Shown one piece after another: positions 1 to 5,985 of a DNA stretch of 13,996 bases. Below the pieces are notes generated by a model. The model was not told the origin of the DNA, ran no database searches, and saw nothing but the letters and a program-made list of their open reading frames with translations. The position numbers were made by a program, and so were the translations under genes. The stretch's first letter is position 1. Each line of letters opens with the position of its first letter. The DNA lies in assembly GCA_003158365.1 (NCBI GenBank), contig PMIW01000142.1, positions 1-13,996 on the forward strand, in the 5' to 3' direction. This DNA is from Ignavibacteriota bacterium. GTDB lineage: Bacteria > Bacteroidota > Ignavibacteria > Tepidaquicellales > Tepidaquicellaceae.

Positions 1-111
1 ACAAATCACGAAATAATCAAATCCCTTCCGAAAATCAAAAACGATATTTTATCGGGAAAGATTTTACCTACTGCCGCAGCGGAGATGCTGCTGGGTATTT
101 ATAAGAAATAA
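1..111 (+). CDS. C-terminal fragment, possible MeaB/ArgK-family GTPase
   Basis: The first 36 codons in frame 1 are open and end in TAA at 109-111. The gene's start lies outside the window. The visible tail contains LSGKILPTAAAEMLL followed by a lysine-rich end. This resembles the C-terminal helix of MeaB/ArgK-type P-loop GTPases (methylmalonyl-CoA mutase chaperones), which typically end with a pattern like 'G.l.P..AA..ll'. None of the GTPase motifs are visible, so the assignment rests on a short tail only and could be wrong. The gene converges on the secreted-protein gene that ends at 170, and the hairpin at 115-142 separates the two. Confidence 0.45.
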   Translation, partial: TNHEIIKSLPKIKNDILSGKILPTAAAEMLLGIYKK

Positions 112-114
112 AAA

Positions 115-142
115 TTCTTGACCCGGTTTCCCGAATCAGGAA
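115..142 (-). terminator. Hairpin terminator, copy 1 of a duplicated module
   Basis: Arms TTCTTGA (115-121) and TCAGGAA (136-142) pair with one G-U. Inside them a small CGG/CCG stem closes a TTTC loop. On the - strand the hairpin is followed by a T-rich run (complement of 105-114), 28 bases after the stop of the 170-1459 gene, so it best fits termination of that gene. It also sits just after the + strand stop at 111 and may work in both directions. A near-identical copy lies at 1743-1774. Confidence 0.65.
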
Positions 143-169
143 ATTAAATATGTTTTTTTACTCTAAATA

Positions 170-1459
170 TTACTTAATTAATGCCATCCGTTTTGTTTCT
201 GTATAATTCCCCGAATTTATTCTATAATAATACACTCCGCTTGAATAATTTGAGCCGTTCCATATTGTTTGATAGGTTCCTGCATGAAGTTGTTCGTTCA
301 CCAATACTTCGAGCTCTTTGCCCGTGACATCAAAAACAGAAATCTTTACTAACGATGTTTTAGGAATTTCAAATTTTATCGATGTAGTTGGATTAAACGG
401 ATTAGGATAGTTCTGTGATAATGAAAATTCTGATGGTATTTCAGTCGATATTTGATTTATAAATGTTGAGCCTCCATTTATGGTTTTAAATATTTTTTTA
501 TTACCTACAGTCCAACCTGTGTTTGGATTTATAAAAAATATTGATTTTAAAGAGGTATTTGGATTGGCTATTTGGGAGACCCAATTATTACCTCCATTTG
601 AAGTTTTTATTATCAGACTTGATGATTTTGAGAAATCCCAGCCGGATACATATCCGGTATTCTCATTGAGAAAAAAAACAGATAAATACATTTTTTGCAA
701 ATCAGGAATTACTTTGGAAATCCAATTATATCCTCCATTTGTGGTCTTGGAAATATTTCCTATCATACTTACAGTATATCCTGTATTTTCATTAACAAAA
801 AACAGATTATCGCAAATAAAATCATTACTGAAATCGATTCGATTCCAATTCACCCCGCTATTTGTTGTTTTATAAATTAATGGTGTATTTGTATTAGTAT
901 CTGTACCGGTAATAAATCCGACATTAGAATTAACAAAATGCTGATCATACAAATTAATATTGCTTCCATTTATTGTAAGTTGAGAATACCAGTTTAATCC
1001 GCCATTAGTAGATTTGAAAATACTATACCCTGTATGAACTACAGAACGTGCAAGGGTCCATCCGGTGTTATTATTTACAAATTGAATATCGATTAATGCA
1101 TATGTATAAGCTACTCTTGTGGAATCCCAAGTTTGCCCCTGATTAGTAGTTTTTAATACCATTCCACAAACATCGTTATAAAAGAAACCACATATCCACC
1201 CTGTATTGTCGTTTACAAAACTTTGTTTTCCCGGAGATGAAGAAATATAAGGAATTAATGATGAGTTCCAATTATTACCGCTGTTAGTAGTCTTTATAAA
1301 ATAATTTGCGCTGTTTATTGTACCGACAATAAATCCCGTATTATCCGATGTAAACTGAACTTTATACATATATACATTTAAATTATCGCTTTGAAGTACC
1401 CACTGTGCATTAATATTAATTGAGAAAAGTAATAATAAAAGAAGAAATAATTGCTTCAT
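170..1459 (-). CDS. Secreted YCF48/BNR-like repeat protein with T9SS C-terminal sorting domain
   Basis: This is a 429-residue exported protein. Residues 1-19 form a classic signal peptide: MK, a leucine-rich core, then NAQ at the likely cleavage site. Residues about 36-333 hold seven repeats, each pairing an 'F.N.NTG..vG' strand with a 'KTTN.G.NW' strand. The repeat starts are near residues 36, 81, 127, 175, 221, 263 and 309. This is the pattern of the YCF48-like/BNR beta-propeller family; a seven-bladed propeller is inferred. Residues about 344-429 are a type A type IX sorting domain, with SLSQNYPNPFNPTTSIKFEI and a 'G.Y...W.G...sSGvYYYrl' end. The protein should cross the outer membrane by T9SS and be attached or released. 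No catalytic motif is visible and its target is unknown. The next ATG would lie inside the mature protein, so the annotated start is kept; no clear Shine-Dalgarno precedes it. Confidence 0.85.
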   Translation of the reverse strand: MKQLFLLLLLLFSININAQWVLQSDNLNVYMYKVQFTSDNTGFIVGTINSANYFIKTTNSGNNWNSSLIPYISSSPGKQSFVNDNTGWICGFFYNDVCGMVLKTTNQGQTWDSTRVAYTYALIDIQFVNNNTGWTLARSVVHTGYSIFKSTNGGLNWYSQLTINGSNINLYDQHFVNSNVGFITGTDTNTNTPLIYKTTNSGVNWNRIDFSNDFICDNLFFVNENTGYTVSMIGNISKTTNGGYNWISKVIPDLQKMYLSVFFLNENTGYVSGWDFSKSSSLIIKTSNGGNNWVSQIANPNTSLKSIFFINPNTGWTVGNKKIFKTINGGSTFINQISTEIPSEFSLSQNYPNPFNPTTSIKFEIPKTSLVKISVFDVTGKELEVLVNEQLHAGTYQTIWNGSNYSSGVYYYRINSGNYTETKRMALIK

Positions 1460-1485
1460 AGATTTTTTTCAAGTTTAAAAATTAG

Positions 1486-1505
1486 TACTGTTTTATAAAA
1501 CTGTA
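1486..1505. promoter_or_regulatory. 20-base near-palindrome upstream of the secreted repeat protein
   Basis: TACTGTTTTATAAAACTGTA is a palindrome except for one symmetric T-T mismatch, with a perfect 12-base core GTTTTATAAAAC. It lies 27-46 bases before the ATG of the 170-1459 gene, where a dimeric regulator could act on its promoter. A weak -7-like element (TAAACTTG on the - strand, 1477-1470) lies just downstream of it. In so AT-rich a region chance cannot be excluded. Confidence 0.35.
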
Positions 1506-1742
1506 TATTTTTAATTTTTTTTCACATATCTACATGGAAGTATTTCAATATCATTAATAATATTAAAAAAAACAATTCATTTTTATGATTGGAATAAATA
1601 TTAATTGTAATACACTGTACCATTATTGGTGATTATAATAGAATGAATTCATTTTATTTTTTGTTTTTACAATTGGGATACATTCCATAAAAAATAGGAA
1701 CATAAGAAATCCGGAACTTTTTGAATTGGATTTTAAATAAAA

Positions 1743-1774
1743 AATTCCTGACCCGGTTTCCCGAATCAGGAATT
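1743..1774 (-). terminator. Hairpin terminator, copy 2 of a duplicated module
   Basis: Arms AATTCCTGA (1743-1751) and TCAGGAATT (1766-1774) pair perfectly over 9 bases and enclose the same inner sequence as copy 1. On the - strand a run of six T follows (complement of 1739-1744). The hairpin begins 52 bases after the stop of the outer-membrane receptor gene. This is a convincing Rho-independent terminator for that gene. Confidence 0.75.
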
Positions 1775-1786
1775 AAAATCACTCTT

Positions 1787-1831
1787 ACTCAATGGACTCT
1801 ACGGACTCAATACACTCTACAAACTCTAATA
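1787..1831. repeat. Five tandem 9-base units across the stop codon of the receptor gene
   Basis: ACTC recurs at 1787, 1796, 1805, 1814 and 1823, an exact 9-base period. Read on the - strand the units alternate between forms like GTAGAGTCC and ATTGAGTCC, giving an 18-base super-period. The array overlaps the TAG stop at 1826-1828 and ends shortly before the terminator. The in-frame - strand reading of the array contains further stops, so it is not a coding extension. Confidence 0.6.
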
Positions 1832-4303
1832 ATCTTCTCCGTTATTGTCGTCATTATTTTCCTGTCTCTTCTTTCTTCGTTCCTGCTGCTGCTGGTCAGT
1901 TCCGAAGCGGTAAGAAAGTGTAAGGAAAATATTTCTTGAGTCGCGCCTTCTTACAGCCTGGATATTAATATCGTTTGCATTTGACTGCATTGCAAATTTT
2001 TGTGTATTAAGTGCATCGGCAACTCTGAGAGTTAGGCTTAGTTTTTTATAGAAAAAATCTTTTTTAACGGCAATATCCAGAGTCTGCATCGGGTCCATGC
2101 TTCCTGTGGCAGTAATCATTTTTCCCGAGTAATTATATCCGAACTGAATATCGAATAAATTCGGAAAAGATAAACCGGTCATCAGCTTACCTGCGAAAAC
2201 GTTGCTTGAATTATCGAGAGTCGTACCAACACTGCTGGTTCCCGAAACTTCTGTTTTGGAATAGCTTAAACTTCCGTTTAACGTCCACCATTTTGCAAGG
2301 CTGCCGGATGCAACCAGTTCAATACCATAAGTCTGTGAATAAGCCATGTTTTCGAAAGTAACCATGGATGTCGTAGAATCGATGAGGTTTACTATTCTGT
2401 TTATAACATCGTTAACTCTTCTGTAGAACAGAGAACCTGAAACCGTCATGGAAGCTAAATATTTCATATAACCCAGTTCGAATGAATTGATATACTCAGG
2501 TTTTAAATACGGATTTCCTTTCCTTAAATTCTGCGGGTCGCTGTAATCAATAAACGGATTTAAAACGTGCAGGTTAGGTCTGTTAATTCTTCTGGTATAA
2601 CTAATCTGAAATTCATCTGACTTTGTAATTGCCTGAGTAAGATATACGCTGGGGAAGAAGCTGAAATAATTATTTTCATAATTTTGATTAAGGGTAAGCT
2701 GCTCGGACTTTGTAAAAGTCTGTTCCAGCCTTAAGCCTAACTGAAATCCGAAATTTTTATATGTATTCCCGTAATTTGCATATGCGGAATAGACCTGGTC
2801 TTTATATGTGAAATCGTTGCTTATGTTGGCATTATAAATCCAAGACTGCAAAATATTGTCAAAATAGTTCGAACTGTAATTTGAATTTATGGACCTGTAA
2901 ACTCCTTTTACACCTGCTTCGAATTTGGATTTATTATCATTTCCGAGGGGGTTATAAAAATCGGATTGTCCTGAAAATATATCAAGACTGTAATTTGTAT
3001 TATCCCTTTGCAGTAAAAACGGAATGCCGGTAAAATAATCGTTTTGATTTATATCACTCGATTCATCCTCGCTTGAACGTGAAAACTGGAAAACTGTATT
3101 CAACTCTTCTTTTTTCTTATCAAATTTCATCTTGTGGCTCAGATTAACATCGAGTCCTGTTCCGGTTTCGTCTTCAAGGCTAACCCTGTTATACATCTGT
3201 GTAATAACATTTTGTCCGTTAAGACTCGTGTATAAACCCTTATCATTCCTGTTTCTGTCTCTCCAGTTATAATTTGATGAGAGACTAAATAAATTTTTCT
3301 TGTCTGCACTATAGTCCATTCCAAGTGAACCAAAATGTCCTTTCATTCTTCCACGTGAAACAGATGTCTGGTTATTGTAAAAAGTGGAGTCATTAAACAA
3401 AGTTTGTTTATTGGTAGCTCCGTTTCCCAGTTGATTAAAGAGCCTGTAATTATAACTTCCGTAAAAATTGAATTTATCTTTTCTTAAGTTAAGATTAATT
3501 GAAGTATTATATTTATCTCCTGTACCGACATTCGTACTTATTGTACCGTTATAACCGTCTTCCTGCTGTTTCTTTAAAATAATGTTAATAATTCCCGCTG
3601 TACCCTCCGGGTCAAATTTTGACGAAGGATTTGTCATTATTTCAATGGATTCTATCAGTTTGGATGGAATCTGTTCGAGTACTGCCGACGGGTCATTTCC
3701 GAGCATTGCAGACGGTCTTCCGTTTATAAGTATTTTAACATTGCTGCTGCCGCGTAAGCTTATATTACCGTCAGCATCGACCGTTACCGATGGTACATTT
3801 TTAAGTACATCAACTGCAGAGCCGCTTTCGCTCACGATTGTTTTTTCCACGTTAAAAACTTTTTTATCCAGTTGATTTTCAAAAACCGGGGCTTCAGCTT
3901 CAACTTCAATTTCCTTGGTTGTCATTTCATTTCCTGCCGATAATTTAATTGTGCCCGCATTAACTTCAGGCGTTTCTGGATTTACACGTATGTTATTAAT
4001 TATTGTAACATTATATCCAATAAAACTAACTTTTAATTTAAATCTGCCATACCGGGGTTCAAGTGAAAATTCACCGGCTTTATTTGTCGCAGCACCCGTT
4101 ACAAGAGAGGAATCCCTCAAGCTAAACAACTGAACAGTTGCAGCTTCAATCGGTGAATTTGAAACGCTATCTATTACCACGCCAGTAATTTTTCCTTTTT
4201 TGTCCGAATTTTCGGTATTTCTTTTTTTGGGCTTATCCTGCGAGAATGCCAGTGTCGATATTGTAAGCGCAAATATAATTAGTACAAAGATTTTATTTTT
4301 CAT
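1826..4303 (-). CDS. TonB-dependent-receptor-like outer-membrane beta-barrel protein
   Basis: This 825-residue protein has a signal peptide (1-22, ending LAFSQ). A CarboxypepD_reg-like Ig fold follows at about 37-120, marked by ITGVVIDSVSNSPIEAATV and 'AGEFSL'. A TonB plug domain lies at about 145-245, with 'VLKNVPSVTVDADGNISLRG', 'ILINGRP' and 'DPEGTAGIINIILKK'. The rest, about 250-800, is strand-rich and matches the outer-membrane barrel family (OMP_b-brl_3) common in Bacteroidota. The last strand, LSYRFG, is followed by a polar tail of about 24 residues rich in Q, R, K, N, D and E, rather than the usual terminal aromatic residue. By family it should import a large or scarce ligand across the outer membrane using TonB energy. 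No partner SusD-like gene is adjacent, so the substrate is not indicated; it could also be a receptor with an unknown ligand. The ATG precedes a good signal peptide, which supports the start. Confidence 0.85.
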   Translation of the reverse strand: MKNKIFVLIIFALTISTLAFSQDKPKKRNTENSDKKGKITGVVIDSVSNSPIEAATVQLFSLRDSSLVTGAATNKAGEFSLEPRYGRFKLKVSFIGYNVTIINNIRVNPETPEVNAGTIKLSAGNEMTTKEIEVEAEAPVFENQLDKKVFNVEKTIVSESGSAVDVLKNVPSVTVDADGNISLRGSSNVKILINGRPSAMLGNDPSAVLEQIPSKLIESIEIMTNPSSKFDPEGTAGIINIILKKQQEDGYNGTISTNVGTGDKYNTSINLNLRKDKFNFYGSYNYRLFNQLGNGATNKQTLFNDSTFYNNQTSVSRGRMKGHFGSLGMDYSADKKNLFSLSSNYNWRDRNRNDKGLYTSLNGQNVITQMYNRVSLEDETGTGLDVNLSHKMKFDKKKEELNTVFQFSRSSEDESSDINQNDYFTGIPFLLQRDNTNYSLDIFSGQSDFYNPLGNDNKSKFEAGVKGVYRSINSNYSSNYFDNILQSWIYNANISNDFTYKDQVYSAYANYGNTYKNFGFQLGLRLEQTFTKSEQLTLNQNYENNYFSFFPSVYLTQAITKSDEFQISYTRRINRPNLHVLNPFIDYSDPQNLRKGNPYLKPEYINSFELGYMKYLASMTVSGSLFYRRVNDVINRIVNLIDSTTSMVTFENMAYSQTYGIELVASGSLAKWWTLNGSLSYSKTEVSGTSSVGTTLDNSSNVFAGKLMTGLSFPNLFDIQFGYNYSGKMITATGSMDPMQTLDIAVKKDFFYKKLSLTLRVADALNTQKFAMQSNANDINIQAVRRRDSRNIFLTLSYRFGTDQQQQERRKKRQENNDDNNGEDY

Positions 4304-4326
4304 TTTTTCAGTTTAGTTCGTATATA

Positions 4327-4334
4327 CAAACATA
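4327..4334 (-). promoter_or_regulatory. Possible -7 element for the receptor gene
   Basis: The - strand reads TATGTTTG, an exact match to the Bacteroidota -7 consensus TAnnTTTG. It lies 24-31 bases before the ATG at 4303, giving an expected leader of about 18 bases. No TTG at -33 is visible at the usual spacing, so activation by a factor binding the upstream motif copies is possible. Confidence 0.35.
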
Positions 4335-4376
4335 CGATTTTTATTAATTTATAGTTTACATTTATAAGTAAATAAA

Positions 4377-4396
4377 TGTAACAAATTGTAACAAAT
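4377..4396. repeat. Tandem pair of TGTAACAAAT, with a third copy at 4493-4502
   Basis: Two exact 10-base copies abut each other 74-93 bases upstream of the receptor ATG. A third exact copy sits at 4493-4502, in the same orientation. Repeated, co-oriented motifs upstream of a transporter-like gene are the usual arrangement of regulator binding sites. No protein partner can be named from the sequence. Confidence 0.5.
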
Positions 4397-4492
4397 GTTG
4401 AACGTAATAAAACTCAAAAAACCATATACTTTTTGAAAGAAATAATACGGAGCAAATTATCAGTTCGCTTAATTACTTAAAATGTAATTTTA

Positions 4493-4502
4493 TGTAACAA
4501 AT
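4493..4502. repeat. Third copy of TGTAACAAAT
   Basis: This is an exact repeat of the tandem pair at 4377-4396, with the first bases of this copy and of the second copy 106 bases apart. It lies between the asnA terminator and the receptor promoter region, so it belongs to the receptor's upstream region. Confidence 0.5.
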
Positions 4503-4600
4503 ACTGTTGTATAAAATTTCAGTTTTTTAAATTCATATTGTACACTTTTTTCTTTCATTCTTATTCCATCATTTTTCAGTGTAATCAGTGATATAAAAAG

Positions 4601-4633
4601 AAAGACCTTCCGAATAATTTTCAGAAGGTCTTT
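4601..4633 (-). terminator. Rho-independent terminator after asnA
   Basis: Arms AAAGACCTTC (4601-4610) and GAAGGTCTTT (4624-4633) are perfect 10-base complements, with an additional GAA/TTC pairing inside the 13-base loop. On the - strand the stem runs into a T-rich tract (TTTCTTTTTATAT), 22 bases past the asnA stop. The + strand also has a short T run, but no + strand gene ends here. Confidence 0.85.
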
Positions 4634-4654
4634 TATTCATATAGAAAAAATATT

Positions 4655-5782
4655 TTACTCTAATACGTGAATATTTTTGGCTTTGCAGATTTTCTTGAGT
4701 TCTTCAGGCCATACTGTTACTGTTACTTCTCCGAAATGCGCTTTTCTGAGCAATAACATCTGAACTCTTCCCTGTCCGATACCACCGCCAACGCTTAGAG
4801 GAATTTCATCGTTCATGATTTTCTGGTGATAAGGTAATTTCAGGTTATCCATTAAGTTTGCAATCTCAAGTTGTTTCTTTAAAGTATCTTTAGTTACGCG
4901 GATACCCATTGAAGTAAGTTCGTGACGGCGTTTTGTAAGGTGATTCCATACAAGTATGTCACCGTTTAATCCGTGTGTATCTTTTCCTGTTTCTTTCGAA
5001 GTGTCAGTTACCCAGTCATCATAATCTGCTGCGCGCATTTCGTGCGGATATCCGTCTTTCAGGACCCAGCCGATTCCGATAATGAATACGGCAGGATGTT
5101 TCTGAAGAATTGCCGTTTCGCGCTGTTTACGGGGAAGATCAGGAAACATTTCGAGAATTTCTTCAGCGTGGAAAAATTCGAGTTCATCCGGAAGATTCGG
5201 GAAATCAGGTGTTTTTAACTGAGGATACAATTCCTGTACGTGAGTTTCTGCACCTTTTATAACTTTATAGATTTTTTTGACAATGTCTTTTAAGAATGTA
5301 AGATTGCGATCTTTTGCGGACATTACTCTTTCCCAATCCCACTGGTCAACATATGAACTGTGGTCATGATCCAAAAAATAATCTTTACGCACTGCACGCA
5401 TATCTGTAATTATTCCTTCACCTTCGTTGCATTCGTATTGTTTAAGCGCAGGCCTTTTCCATTTTGTTGCAGCCTGAACTACCTGAGCATTAAGACGCGG
5501 GTTGATTCCGAGACCGCACGGAAAATCAACCGGGGTACGGGAACCGTCACGATCCAGATTATCATTCAGTCCGCTTTCTTTGGTTACTATAAGCGGTACC
5601 TGAACCATCATAAGGTTCAATTCTTTACAAAGATTCTTTTCAATGTAATCTTTAATAGCGTAGATAGCTTTTTGAGTATCCTTTCTATTCAGGATAGAGC
5701 TATAATTGCCGGGAAGGATTTTATCGACTTCGGGATAGGTACTTATTCCTGGTCCTGCAAGATCTGCCTTCTTATCAGCCAT
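4655..5782 (-). CDS. asnA: Aspartate-ammonia ligase (asparagine synthetase A)
   Basis: The enzyme makes asparagine from aspartate, ammonia and ATP (EC 6.3.1.1), releasing AMP and pyrophosphate, in the cytoplasm. It has a class II aminoacyl-tRNA-synthetase-like fold. The 375 residues contain the family's conserved blocks in order: KWKR at 107-110, YVDQWDWERV at 144-153, AVFIIGIG near 231, YDDW near 254, GLNGDILVWN at 271-280, SMGIRV at 291-296 and GGGIGQGR at 332-339. The E. coli enzyme is 330 residues; this one is longer mainly at the N-terminus and around residues 70-95. The ATG is preceded by GGAG with 8 bases spacing, a strong Shine-Dalgarno that decides the start. It stands alone, divergent from the malic enzyme gene, with its own terminator at 4601-4633. 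AsnA uses free ammonia, not glutamine, so it implies ammonia-based asparagine supply. Confidence 0.95.
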   Translation of the reverse strand: MADKKADLAGPGISTYPEVDKILPGNYSSILNRKDTQKAIYAIKDYIEKNLCKELNLMMVQVPLIVTKESGLNDNLDRDGSRTPVDFPCGLGINPRLNAQVVQAATKWKRPALKQYECNEGEGIITDMRAVRKDYFLDHDHSSYVDQWDWERVMSAKDRNLTFLKDIVKKIYKVIKGAETHVQELYPQLKTPDFPNLPDELEFFHAEEILEMFPDLPRKQRETAILQKHPAVFIIGIGWVLKDGYPHEMRAADYDDWVTDTSKETGKDTHGLNGDILVWNHLTKRRHELTSMGIRVTKDTLKKQLEIANLMDNLKLPYHQKIMNDEIPLSVGGGIGQGRVQMLLLRKAHFGEVTVTVWPEELKKICKAKNIHVLE

Positions 5783-5907
5783 ATTTTTATCTCCTTTTAA
5801 AATTTAGGTTATCATTAAATATAGTAACAATATATTACTTTTAATACGTTAATATTTTTATACAATGTTATTTTTTACGGTTTATTTTTTTACTGTCATA
5901 AAATTTT

Positions 5908-5940
5908 TTGGTTATATTTTAATATAAATTATTATATTTT
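5908..5940 (+). promoter_or_regulatory. Possible promoter of the malic enzyme gene
   Basis: TTG at 5908-5910 and TATATTTT at 5933-5940 match the Bacteroidota -33/-7 pattern with one mismatch in TAnnTTTG and a spacing of 22. Transcription would start near 5946, leaving a leader of about 40 bases with a strong Shine-Dalgarno (GGAAGGAAG) before the ATG at 5986. The whole 5783-5985 region is AT-rich, so chance matches are likely. Confidence 0.3.
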
Positions 5941-5985
5941 ATAAAAAGTCTTCAATAAAAACATCATAGAGAAAGGAAGGAAGTT

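Larger units (their letters stand above)
1460..1825. other. AT-rich intergenic region, 366 bases
   Basis: This separates two - strand genes. It holds a near-palindrome at 1486-1505 close to the start of the secreted-protein gene, terminator copy 2 at 1743-1774, and a 9-base tandem repeat at 1787-1831 that runs into the upstream gene's stop codon. The rest (about 1506-1740) is AT-rich, with no gene, RNA or repeat that I can recognise. Confidence 0.7.
4304..4654. other. Intergenic region upstream of the receptor gene, 351 bases
   Basis: This AT-rich stretch lies between asnA and the receptor gene, both on the - strand. It contains the asnA terminator (4601-4633), three copies of TGTAACAAAT (4377-4386, 4387-4396, 4493-4502), and a possible receptor promoter near 4327-4334. 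No coding sequence or structured RNA was recognised in the remainder. Confidence 0.7.

Noticed and set aside
480..875. A 131-codon open frame on the + strand
   Set aside because: It lies fully antisense to the YCF48-like repeats, and its repeated PPF.V motifs are just the complement of those repeats. There is no ribosome binding site or family resemblance.
1721..1939. A 72-codon + strand frame across the end of the receptor gene
   Set aside because: It runs through the terminator hairpin and the 9-base repeat, then antisense to the receptor gene's polar tail. The hydrophobic stretch is the complement of that tail, not a real membrane protein.
4304..4654. Riboswitch or T-box upstream of the receptor gene or near asnA
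   Set aside because: No conserved riboswitch core or T-box sequence is visible. The only strong hairpin is the asnA terminator.
5360..5800. A 146-codon + strand frame opposite asnA
   Set aside because: It is antisense to a firmly identified gene and resembles no known family.
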